Below are positions 1 to 11,928 of a stretch of DNA of 64,000 bases, piece after piece (position 1 is the stretch's first letter; each line of letters begins with the position of its first letter). A model generated the notes under the pieces. That model was not told the origin of the DNA. It searched no databases and saw only the letters and a list, made by a program, of their open reading frames with translations. Origin of the DNA: Echinococcus granulosus (Eukaryota; Platyhelminthes; Cestoda; Cyclophyllidea; Taeniidae). The stretch covers positions 994,749-1,058,748 of the forward strand of contig NW_020170390.1 of NCBI RefSeq assembly GCF_000524195.1, given 5' to 3'. A program made the position numbers and the translations under genes.

Positions 1-3000
1 GGTGGGATAATTGCTAGGGCTAATCGTTTTGTGAAACAAATAAAATGACAGAGGATGGTGAAGTTCATCGAAACAATTAGTCTAACGACCATCAGCAGCC
101 ACCAAATTTTATGAAATTTGGTGAAAGGTATAAAAAGTTGGCAATCTCTCATGAGTTTGTTGGGGAATTATGAAAAGAAGGCGATAGCATAAGATTTTTG
201 GAGAAAAACTACGAATAATGCATAATGGTAAGAAGCTAAAATTTACTAGGACAGATTAGACGCAATAGGTTATGCTGGTAAAACACCCATTAATTCTTAA
301 AAACCATGAAGATAACGACAGTGCTTCTTCCATTTGGAAGCCTTTACGGAAATTCGACTTTTACAATTACTAAGATTCAACGAAATAAGCACATGTTGGA
401 TAAACAATTTGTCTCGTGGCCAAATGCCCACACAATAAAATAAGCCGTTACGCGTTCAATTTTAGTGAGAAGTAGGGATGTCTGATAATTCGGATGTTTC
501 AAACGTAAAAAGGTCACAGTCCCAACGTGTTTATACTTATCAGAAAACACAGAGGTGGGAGTATAGACTAACTGGTGACTTATTGCTAAAAGTGACCTAT
601 TTTAGTGCCGGAGCGCCTCATTTGGAACACGAATGGAGTGCTGTACGTTCACGTGATTTAAAGCGGCACAGGGCATACTACAGGACGCCATTGAAGGTAG
701 GTAGCAAAAACCACTTAACTTTACGTGCATAGGAAAAAAAACACTTGATCTTTCGATCAAGGAAGCATATAGGTTCAGATGGCAAAGCCTGGTTGCCGGT
801 GAACAAACACCATTTCATTCACGCAGTTTCCATGTCTTTTAGGACACTGATTAGCGATGCGAGTGGATTGGATTTTCACAGGAATACCTCGCGAGATCAG
901 GACCACAAGTAAATAAGGAATTACGAACAGGAGTTTATTAATTTGCAGTTCTAATAGTTAATAGTTGGGATTTCTCGCTCAATGGCTTATTCTAAAATGC
1001 GACTTTTGTGGAAAGTTTCGCGACTAGCTACATTCATTTGCAGACACAGACACGATATAAAAGGTTCTTATGAGTCGAAACCGACACTGATGAGGCATGA
1101 CCGACTGCATGAATTCGGCAGAGGACAGTACATCCACAAACCACTCCACAGCCTTGCATAAACATTTACACGCCCAGTTCAAACAAAAAAGTAAGTCCTA
1201 AGCAGCCCATTTGTCGAAAACCAATCAAACGCTCAGGAATTTCACAGAAGATGTAATTCGTTAGTTATGCAAGAGTGAAATATCAATATGCAATTCAGTA
1301 GGCATGGAACGATAACACCTGTAGGCGTATGTGACATCGTATCCTACGTAAAAAGCCATTATTTTGACTTACTGAGACCAGTTAAAACCAAGTCATGACC
1401 ATTTTATACGACATTGCAAAAAAATCAAAAAGGAAGCAAATGACCTGTTTATCAGCAGCACATATTACAAAGTGCGCCTGATAATGTGGAAAGTGCCTCA
1501 AAGTTTAATAAAGCATAGAATTTTACAAATCTACTAGCATACATAATAACGTGCATAAGGGAGCGGGTAACCTCATACTTGCTAAGAGACACTATTTGAC
1601 TAAAATGCAAAGATGCTTAGGTTTTCGATCACAATAGATTTGTGAAATTATATTTAGGAATCATGTTAAATGGTATCGGCTAGCTTGCAAGCTACCTGTA
1701 CCCTAATGAGCCAAGTAGTGAACACGAAATAACATAAAAGTAGTCTAACGGAAAGACTACGTGTAGGATACGACAGTACCTTTGAACGATCGAGCGAGTC
1801 AGGCTACAAAAGTATGAATTACCAGAGGTATTTTTTGTGAACACACTGAAATAATTCGTGGGAATAGACAAAATATAGCTATGGAACGAACCATCAGGAT
1901 GGTGGACAATTGGGGATGGCCTGTGGTGGCGCACTTTCCGCTTTGTACAAAGGTAGCATGATACACAGGCAATTCCAATGACTGTAACAATGAGCAGACC
2001 ACCTAAACAAAAGTGGCGAGTGTTAGCGGTCAGACTATACTAACCGACTGTGTTAAAAAGTAGTATATACTGTAAATCGTTCGCATTAGCACCGAAAGCA
2101 CTCAACGGGGGATTTGTAAAAGGATCAGAAATAGGTCTACAGCAAAGAATGGTGTGCTTTTCGTCTCCAAAAAACTTGTACAAGAAAGACTGAGTGACAC
2201 TAAAACGCGAGAACTAACGATAAACTTTAAAAGAACAATAAGCACAGATATGTAAATAAGCATAGCGCAGAGTTGCCCGGAATGAAAGGATAACATACTA
2301 CTTATTTACTTGCAAGACAAAAGACAATTGAGGTTAGCTGAGATTGAGACAAGCATGTATCAGCAAACAAATGATACGTCTGATTTCAGACTAAAAAATT
2401 ATGGATGTACTAGCTGCTGCGAGTACATACCAGCAAATACAAGAGCCCAAAACACAGGCGTAAGTTCGCCAAAATCCAGAAATTCCCTATCGGCCACCTC
2501 TCGCTTCATCGCCAGACTACAAAATCCAAGCAAAACCGGAGAATCCCACAAGGGATGATATCGATAATATTAGCGCTAAAGCGGCAAAGCCAACCAGCAT
2601 TGTCACAGGAACACATACAAACGATAGTGCTTCATTTGCAATTCAGCTTCTTATGGAACTAATAATTCATAGCAAATACTCCTCTCGCAATAAGTAAATA
2701 GAGAGTTTATAGCACTTAAATATCCATTCCGAAATGACTGGCCTTATGCATTTTTATTATTTGCTCAAAATTGAGATGAACATCAGGCATCATTTTACCA
2801 AAAAATGGTTTGCGTATGTTTTTCACGAATAAAAGCCTCCGATATACACTGATTTGGCGTTTAAATTTCCTTCATTTAGTCTTTTATATTGTTGATATAT
2901 TGTATCGACCATTAAATTGAAATAACTCGTAGTGTAAGACCATGCGCTGCAAGCGCCGTAGCTCATAGACCTTTCTACGTTTAAATGCTTATTAAGGACC

Positions 3001-3668
3001 GTATATTTTTCGGTTGCCACTGCAACACGCTCCCCAGTAGACCCTTCTCATATGCATAACCCACCAGCATGCTACGAACGTGGATTCGCTCGGACTAGAT
3101 AATCAGCGACCCGTCTAACGGCTTGTGACTCAGCCACCCAGCACCAATATAGCCGCACACCCATCAAAACCCTAAAGGGGAACCTCTCCACCTTTGCCAC
3201 AAACCAATCCGATAAGCAACGGAACTTCAGGTGAGTGGTGCGACCCCCTCCCCCCGCACTCTCCTTCGTTGAGGTAAAGTGACACAGGACTTTTATACTC
3301 GAGGTCACAGATTGCCAAGGAGACTGTCGTGATGAATGTTATTAAATTACAGTATAATGTACACTTGATGCTTCTCCCACATCATTTTAGACTTCATCCA
3401 GTAACGTTGACTTGGTATCCTGATCCACCTTCGGCTGCCACGTAGAAAACACACATCAGTTAAGGAGACAACAGCAGCGACAACCTACAGTAAAGCAGTT
3501 TTTACCCAAAGTTTTTAATCTCATCGTCGCATTACCATCAGGGATACTTTAACCTCTAGCTTGGAAAAAAATGTAGATATCATAAACTGAACAACGTCTA
3601 GTAACTTGCGGTATTAAGTGCTCTGCAGTTTAAATGCCAGCTAAATCCACTGGAAATTTAAAAGGATA
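1..3668. other. intergenic, 3' flank of POLR3A
   Basis: No supported gene. Open frames here, for example 478-732 (+) and 3072-3308 (-), are under 85 codons, show no recognisable domain and have no consistent flanking splice signals. On the minus strand a potential AATAAA polyadenylation signal lies near 2753, about 0.9 kb beyond the POLR3A stop; it is too far away to assign with confidence. Confidence 0.5.
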
Positions 3669-6600
3669 TCATTTCCCGAGGAGATCAAACGTTCCTGTTC
3701 CAATACGCGTATGATTGCCGACGATAATGCTCTCAGTCACCCCTATAGGGGGAGAAATATCAATGACATCGTCGTTTCAAGGAGAAAATACACGACATGG
3801 AGCTTTTGACACAGACTGTGCCAAAAATACTTAAAGGATAGTTTATTACCTGATAATGTATCATCTTGAGCATGATACGCGGCCTCGAAGAGGTGGTCGC
3901 CGGTCCGTTCAAACTAAAAACGAAAGTAGGACTAATTCGGTTCTTTTTTCTTACGCCCAGAAAAGCTTACTTTAAAGTAATTTAAGTAGCTGTTTAGGAA
4001 CAGGAAAACCAAAAAATATAGGGACAATCAAAACCCACTGAGGCAAGACAGAGCACACTGTTTTTCGCTTTTGCCATACCACTACGCTGATAACCGTAGA
4101 TTTCGCCCTGAAATGAAATGCGGTAAGTCCAGTTTACTGTTATAAATGCAGATGGCAAACTCAAGCTATCATACTATTGCATGGAGTTTCATGGATGATT
4201 CACTATAACGATTGTGACGCTAATTTTATTAAAAAGAAGCAAAAACAAAACAACAGTAGAGGATATTAGCCTTTACAATAACGCTTTGAGATTGATAACA
4301 AAAGTATATAGCTACATCCCATCAAGGAACAATCTGATGGCCATAAATGTTCTAAAGGCTCCAAAACAGCAACAAAATAAACACCCATAGTAAAGATGAA
4401 ACCCACCCTATTGGCCATGAGATCGGCGAGGAGCATGACATGGCGGATGTTGACCTCAACGCCGTGTCCCTCCATAACTGCAAGGAGTTCGTCCATGACC
4501 ACGCGACGTGCTGCCTCCACGCCCAGACAGCGCTCCACTTCAAGAATGTTGTTGCTCCGCGTCGCCTCTGGCACCACCCCCGGCACACACATTACCTGCA
4601 TAGTAATCGACGCAGTGCGAGAAGAGGAACGGATGCTTAAACCCCCCCCCCTAAGCAGAATGCCTCACCTCTCTTAGTTTCGCACCCTCCACGAAAATAT
4701 TATGTCTACCGTCTTTGTCCTCCTGTATCACTACCCGAGCCACGCCAGGGATGCCTTTGACAACAACAACCTCGAGCATCTGAACGAGGAGTTCCAGACG
4801 ATTCATATCAGCGGGATAGATGCTTAGGTGGGTGTCGGAGAAGGTGACACGCGAGAGCTTAAGTCGTCTTGTACTCCAACTAGCGTTGCGCACTGCGTTG
4901 GCCACCTGTGCCGCGGTAATTTCGCGACGCGCCATCCGCTTGACATCCAACTCCACGCGTACGCACACTTCGTCAGGCGAGAGGCACTGGCGTAGGCGAA
5001 GCGCTATGTCCGCCAATCGTGTCGGCTCTATCAACAGCTTCACACGACGCGCCAGGGTCGCCGAAGTCGGGTCTGTTATTGTCACGCTCAACAGCGGGGT
5101 ACGTATGTTCGCCACTGCGTTTACTATCTCCCGCATTCGCGGTACACCCTTCAAGACAAAATAGAAGGCAAGGTAAATCACCAAGGAAGCATGGAATTCA
5201 TTCCTTTTTCAAGGTGGTTTGAAATCAGTGAATGATAAGCGCATAAGTACTTTTCACCTGCGTAATGTTCATGCTAGCGACACCGGCAAAGTGGAAGGTC
5301 TTGAGAGTCATCTGAGTAGCAGGTTCACCGATGGACTGACCGCAGAGAGCGCCTACAGCAGTACCCGGTTCGATGAGAGCTCTTTCAAATTTCTTCTTCA
5401 CGCGCATCAGGAAGAGGCGCAGCTGGGTACGTGTGAGACGTTGTGGCTCCGCTTCCACACCCACCGTCACCTCCGCCAACCTCGAGCCTCGCGCCAATCG
5501 CATTTTCGGGAGGACCTCATTCATGAAAAACGTCCTGTGCCAAGTATGCAAGTAGAGTGGTTCAATCAACAAGTATTTGTTGCACAAACTCAATGTGGGC
5601 AACTAAGTGTTTGTACGATTAAACCAACCTGATGGAGGTGGGGAGAGCTTCGTCGACGTCTTTGAAAGCAGGGAGACGTAGAGCAGCATTTATGGCAATT
5701 TCTACCTCGCTAGCGGTCATTGAGGGCTCTGAGCGGCACGGTGAAATGCCCTGACAATGTAGAAAAGAAATTTACTTGTATTACCAGTCAGCTTTTAAAC
5801 AGATTTCAATGCGCCTACTCATCACGAACCAATAATAGACTGACTGACGCCAGTTCGCCGTCCAGAATCGACTTAAAATGAAGTTACGCTTTGTCTTTTT
5901 AAAATGTAAAGGTAGTCACCTTAATATTAGCCAATTCGCGTTTGAGATCAGCGGGGAAGTTTTCGACTTCCATTTCCCCAGGATCCAGTCCATCTGAGCC
6001 GTATCGAAACTGAACAATGTCACCACGGCTGTCACGCACTGTTCCATCGTAAGTCACTGTCAGGTCCTCGAGGAACTAAGGGAAGGAAGCAGACACTGAT
6101 GATGATGATGGCACGTATCCTCAGCAATAACAGGAACAGAGTCTACGTAATTCTGGTAATATTCTGTACTGTGAATATAGGGAATTGACATTTTTCATTG
6201 TGCAAGTGATGAAAAGCAAATTAATGCGATTGTTTGAACCAAAATCATCACTAATGCAGTGTGAGATTTCAAGTGATGACAATTATTCCATAGTAAGTCT
6301 GTGAAAGAGAGATGTGATCAGTATCCTAACAACCGGTGCTGAAGTTAATAATAATATGAAAGTCCAAATACGCATGTAAATTCAACTGCTGCGCTCTGTG
6401 GAAACAAAATTTGACATTAAAATAGTGTCATACAAACAATGCAGTTGCAGTTAAATCTCTTTTGCAACGCATATTTCAGAAATAAAAAGGCATGATGCCA
6501 AGGCACTTAAATTCCAACCTAATACCTCGTTCCCCGCTAGCATTCAAATCATCTTATTTACCCTCTTATGAACTATTTTTGAAAACGTCGTAGGTATGAT

Positions 6601-9600
6601 TGCAAAATAGAAGCGAATGTTAAAGTAAATGGTTTGTCTAAACGTAGCCGCCTCTTTCCACCTGCGCTCTTATCAATAATAGTACCTGCTCATATTAATT
6701 GAATAGAGGGTAGTTTCGGATACCCGGGGATGACTTGACCGCTCCGTACTAATTTTTAACCACCCAAATTTCAAAAAAATGTAGCAGGATGGTCTCTAAA
6801 TCGCCAATCTGATTCCTAGCCAAACCAATGCTGTAACAGTCCATGGATGGGTGCGCTATGATTTACCCATGATCGATTAGAACAGAAAAAGAATCAAGGA
6901 AGTGACTTCGTGAAGTCCCACAGCTGTAGAAAAAAAGAGGGGTGGCCTACCTTGACGAGACGTCGCTGCATGTATCCAGTATCGGCGGTTTTAACAGCAG
7001 TGTCGGTAAGACCCTCACGACCGCTCATGGCGTGGAAGAAGAACTCGTAGGGTGTAAGGCCAGAGTAGAAGCTGTTGCTCACGAAGCCCTTGGCGGCGGG
7101 GGTGCGCGAGCCCGGCGGAAAGTGAACAAGACTGCGCACTCCGTTGAGGCAGTCGGGGATGCGTCGACCCCCGATGATCTGCTGGCCTACGCAAGCAATC
7201 ATCTGGGAGATATTGAGGAAGGAGCCTTTCGAGCCCGACTGAGCCATCACCAGTGGTGAGTTGGAGGGGTGCAGAGTGCGCTTGCATACAGATCCCGCCT
7301 CGTCGCGAATCTTCGACAATTCTTGGCTTAAATTTGCCTACCGGTTTGAAATTGACGATCAATCAGCGTGATAACTCACACACTTCCAGTTCTGAGGATA
7401 AGGAATTTGACGCCGGAAACAATAGTAACGCCAAAGTGAAAACTGTTCATGCGTAATACGCTATGGATTTTCGAGTGAGCAATCAAAGATTATGATTGGA
7501 AATTGCCGACAACGCTTCATATAGGCAGTTCAAACTCATAGCAGAACGGCTGACAAAAGACGTGCAATAGCCATCTCACACTAAATGGAGAGTCCTCGAA
7601 AGTACGTAACAAAGACGAACCACTATTTCACAATGCAGCAATAGTGTATGGTAACAGTACACACAAACACAATTCTACCCCAGTAAGCGTGAATTAATGA
7701 TGGGTAAAAATGCCCCGATGAGGACGACGGTAAAAGAGAAGCAATGTTTAAGAGGCTCAGTAGCTTCCGATAGTATATCGCTTGAGCAAAGAGGAAAGCG
7801 GGTAATGCATCACAAATGAAATACAACGTAGTTTCACCCGCTTTGACAGATACGCTAAATTTTCTCCAAGGTGGATTCAATTTTTCGCCGTACTTTACTA
7901 ACATTTAAACATTACCAAGGGCCTTGGCGATATTATTTAGGTCCGTGGTTTGCCGCCTCCCAAACCGTTTCAGAAACATAGGTTTAAAAATCCTATTCAA
8001 GTCATTAGTACCTTGTTTAAAAGAGTCGTTGATAAAGACAAATTCAACACTACCTAAGAATCAAGTAGATGTCACTCGAAGGTCTGGGTAGGATTGGTGG
8101 GAATAAGTCTGCCAGTAAGTTAAGCTATACATTGTACAACACAATTTCCTTCAAATTAGTCGAACTTAAAAAATTAGTATTTGGACACTATTTTCGCATA
8201 ATTCACGGAGTATCGTCTAATGTAGTAGTGGGTAAGTCGTTGAAACAGCCACTTCATTTATTAACCGGACCGTTGCCATTTCCTCAAATGAAAACTCAAC
8301 TTCGTGGTCGTGTATGGATCAGATGAAAAAGCAGCTTTTAAACAAGTTTTGAAGGTCGAAAAAAAAAAACAGGCAAAGTGAATTACAACAACAGGATACT
8401 CTCAAAATCCAAAAAAAAGTTTTGTCGCAAGATTTTCACCATTCTATCATCACAGCACCAAACAAGAATGTTCACGAGAGCGATACTAAGTTTTAAAGTA
8501 GTCGCGAGCGAACCCATTTATTAAATGATAAACAAATTTGAAATCTCGTTCGCCATTTCCGTTTTCACAATAATTCATGGATGAACTTACCTCCAGTGTC
8601 TCCTCCGTACTGCATCCAGGATTGCAGGAGAGCGTATTAGTCTCGTACTGGTGAATGTAGTGATCACACTTCGCGAATCTGTAACGGCAAAAGAAAACAT
8701 AATGTAAGCCAGTGGGAACAGTCCCTGTTGAGGCGAACCGATCCTCACCCTTGATTAATGAGTTTCTGCTTAGCAGCCACGAGTTTGGCATCAGGTGTGA
8801 CCTCCCCAATGCCGATGGAGAAGCCGCGATTGGAGAGGTAGAAGAGGCCGATACGCGAGAGGCGCCACATTGCATCCGCGCAGGCTTCCCCACCAAAGTC
8901 GCGCAAGATGGAGTAGAAGATGCTCGACTTGCTCCCACTGCCCAGCAGTTTCTTATCCATGCACCCCGCCAACAACTCACTATTGTCTATTACCACAACT
9001 GCAACAAAAAAGATTTGGATATCAACCACGACTTCCAAGAACTGCAAACTTCTGGTGTGAGCGCTGACTCCCACAGCCACTATAATGTCTGTTCACATTC
9101 AAAAAAAAACAATTTAATAATCAGTATCCGGGGAATTTGACAAGCTCTTTTAAGGCATCTCATGAAAGCGCTTGTAAGGTATCGTTGAGGAAATCAACGC
9201 TATACTTCATTAAAAAATATCAGCGTAGATCACGAAACAAATTAGTGGTAAAGTGTTCACTTACACCCATCGTTAGGACAGAGTTCCTCCTGCCTACCCA
9301 AGTAAATCGACTTCGTCGGCACACGGAGGTTTATTTTAACCTCATTGGAGGGATGAGGTGACATTATCAGACTGAAAATTTGTTTCCCTGTCCACAGTTT
9401 CACGGGCTAGGAAATTGATAAAACGGGAATTAAGAATTAACCATGCGTCGCAAGTTCCACGATCGCAAACTCACCCAGAGAACGGCTGGTGTTGGTAATT
9501 GGATTTCACGGCCAATGTGCGAGCCTGCCACGAGCTGGCAGGCCAATTGACAAGCCTGATCGAAGGTGAAAAAGACGTCCTTCAGGGTGAGCACGTGAGT

Positions 9601-11928
9601 GGCTGTGATCAGATCCTGTATAGGAGATATCAGAGGCTCGCCGTTTTTTGGACTGGCAATATTCCGAAGGGACTAAAATGAAACACAATAGACGTACATC
9701 AAAACAATCACAATAAAGTAGGTCGTCAATGGAACAAAAGACCCTTATTAATAGTGAAACTTACCATTTGTTTCTCCCTCAAGAAGACTTACAAAAGAAA
9801 TATAAAATTTCGAAGAACTCAAACAAAACTTATGCAAACTAAAGGTGAAATAAAATTAACTTACAAGCATAAGATGTTTAGCTTCAGCACGAGCTTCTTC
9901 AGTTTGCGGTAGATGGATGTTCATTTCATCACCATCAAAATCGGCGTTGAAAGGTGGACAACAACACGGGTTGAAGCGAAACGTTCTGTTAGCCATCACG
10001 ACAACCTATTTAAGTCATTTAACTTCTTTTACAAATGGCCACGGAAAAAAGCATTCAAGGGACATTCAAATTCTCACTGTTACCACTCTAACAGATTAAA
10101 TCATGCAGTAAAGAAATATAAGGACAAGAACACAAACAATAAGACAAGTAGTGGCATTTAACAGCATACTTTAAAGGCCTGCATTGATACACGATGGAGG
10201 GAGGGTTGACGATTAAAGAGGACGATGTCACCGTCAATGAGATGTCGGTCGACAGTATCGCCAACGCGAAGAGACTTGGCCACACTTTCGCGAACCTTGA
10301 GACTGGCTAAAAACTTTTTCACAACATCAGGCTCCTTTGATGACTGATCTGATCTACTGCTGTAGGCCTTATATCTAACAAAAAGGGCGCCCGGATGCTT
10401 ATAAGGCCCATTCAGCACAAGTGTCCGAAGAAACTCCAAATTGAATTGGGTAACGCGCTCCGGGTAGGTAAGAAGCTTTGCACAGTAGTCGGGAACGCAG
10501 ACCTAAAATGATTGTATGGAAGGTACAAATAGGAGTAGACACTGTTTCATTTTACATGCCTCTGTGGGAAATAAATAACTGACCTCATCGATGCTAAGAT
10601 TGGGGTCCGGAGAGATAACTGTGCGGGCGGTAAAATTCGTTCTCTTTCCCAACAAATTACCACGGAAGCGACCGTGTTTGCCGGATAAGCGTTGCAGCAG
10701 ACCTCGCACAAATTTGTGATCGTGTACAGGTGGAAGTCCAGAAAGTTGGGAGTTGATAAGACGGGCGACTTCCGAATGAAGATTGTCGAAAGAGGCTATC
10801 AAATCTGGCTCCGAAAGGTCCTCCTCCAGTGTTGCTGCCTGAGTTAATATCCATTGATACATTTGAGTCAAATCGTCTTCATTTCTAAACATTCAAAGCA
10901 CTGCTTAAGTCTCACAATATATGGGCGCAGTTACACAACTCTAGAGCGCTTACGTTCCATTTTTCACTTCAGAAACGACTGAAGGTCTAATTGCACTTGG
11001 AGGAACAGGAATGCGTTCAAGTATTAGATTTCGAGGGTGAGAAAACCACTCAGAGTCAAAGGGCATCAAAATTAAAGGAAGATCTTGAGTTGGAATCTTT
11101 GAAAAAAGCTCTAAGACACGTGACGGTCTTATTGCAACCTATAATAGGAGAATTATTTTAACCGTTAGGACAGTCCCATACTTGAACCCACCACACACTT
11201 CCGAGCCAAAGTAAGAACTTCTGGATTTTCTTCAGCTCCATTCGCATACTTTGTTAATTGCTTATCTACTTTTCTAGCAAGACTTTTTGATGTATCATAA
11301 AGAACATATGATAAACCATTTCCTTTCTTGATAGTACCTGAAAAATGATTATGAAAGATTGGGCATACCATTGGCAGCATTACAATAGGGGCAAATTGTT
11401 GTTCGACTGGCTAGTTTGTGCAAAACTTTACGCAGCATTTTCTTCTGTATGTATTCCAGATTAGAATTAGAACAAATGGGTAAATAGCGACTCTTAACTT
11501 GATCGGACAAGAGCACCCGCGAACAATTCTGAACCAATACGACACTACTGCTTAACTTACCTTGCAAATACATTGCAAGATCTTCACTATGTGCCAAAGA
11601 TAGCCAACATGAAACACAGGCATGGGAAGATCGAAGTATCCCCAATGTCCAATACAAGTCTGGTGGTCCAAACCACAAGTATCGCACAGTTCGTTACGTT
11701 TCGTAGCACCAAGCTTAGAATCAAGAAGACCATAATCAAGAGATCTTCCGCCACCCTCACTCTCCTTGTAAAGAAGACCTTTAAAAATAGGGACATGTGC
11801 AAGGCGTTCAATGTCCCACTCTGTGGCCAGATGGAAGCGAATGCTTTTGCTAAACCACAATTAAAAGATCGCTTCAAAATAACTTACATCGTTCTAGGAA
11901 CTTCCGGAGGTCGATAAAAATCCTTCAT
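3669..11928 (-). CDS. POLR3A: DNA-directed RNA polymerase III largest subunit (RPC1), 21 exons
   Basis: Catalytic largest subunit of nuclear Pol III, which makes tRNA, 5S and other small RNAs. Exons in transcript order: 11888-11928, 11561-11849, 11369-11528, 11192-11337, 10954-11138, 10584-10884, 10170-10502, 9865-10005, 9475-9672, 9265-9406, 8749-8998, 8591-8678, 6951-7337, 5920-6075, 5629-5750, 5258-5534, 4669-5148, 4407-4595, 4039-4107, 3850-3913, 3669-3742. All junctions are GT-AG and one frame runs through 4092 nt (about 1363 residues; human is near 1390). Visible features: N-terminal zinc-binding cysteines (CDTCG, CPYC); the catalytic [10 protein letters not shown] motif (Asp 507, 509, 511 by this model); the bridge-helix block ending [10 protein letters not shown] (about 851-887); the Pol III block [15 protein letters not shown] to GVASMNIT (about 1036-1071). 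The protein ends in GTFDLLGK, about 25 residues shorter than human. The start is the first ATG, 13 codons before a 38-nt intron. The family call is secure; the least certain boundaries are the donor at 11192 and the acceptor at 5534. Confidence 0.95.
6076..6950 (-). other. POLR3A intron 13 (875 nt)
   Basis: Non-coding between the exon ending in the bridge-helix block and the exon encoding the [15 protein letters not shown] segment. It contains a short (GAT)n microsatellite near 6098-6110. I see no nested gene. Confidence 0.8.
7338..8590 (-). other. POLR3A intron 12 (1253 nt)
   Basis: The largest intron of the gene. The acceptor beside 7337 was chosen because it gives an in-frame join that restores the residues expected before the LSKIRDE segment; an alternative AG at 7322-7323 breaks the frame. 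The ORFs inside it (7623-7904 on -, 8069-8326 on +) show nothing recognisable. Confidence 0.75.
11338..11368 (-). other. 31-nt intron in POLR3A
   Basis: This 31-nt GT-AG intron splits a Gly codon in the CPYCNAANG / TIKKG junction. Reading through it would break the conserved zinc-ribbon context, while removing it restores the family alignment. The neighbouring introns 11529-11560 (32 nt) and 11850-11887 (38 nt) are of the same class. Confidence 0.85.
11529..11560 (-). other. 32-nt intron in POLR3A
   Basis: A GT-AG intron of 32 nt between codons for ...QCICK and NCSRVLL. It begins GTAAGT and ends TTCAG. Its removal recreates the conserved CxxC pair seen in POLR3A orthologues. Confidence 0.85.

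Noticed and set aside
3062..3150. tRNA-like sequence on the minus strand with an A-box-like GGTGGCTGAGT
   Set aside because: No complete cloverleaf or standard B box could be drawn; at most a decayed tRNA-derived repeat.
7322..7326. Alternative splice acceptor for POLR3A exon 13
   Set aside because: It leaves the upstream exon out of phase; the acceptor next to 7337 restores both phase and the expected residues.
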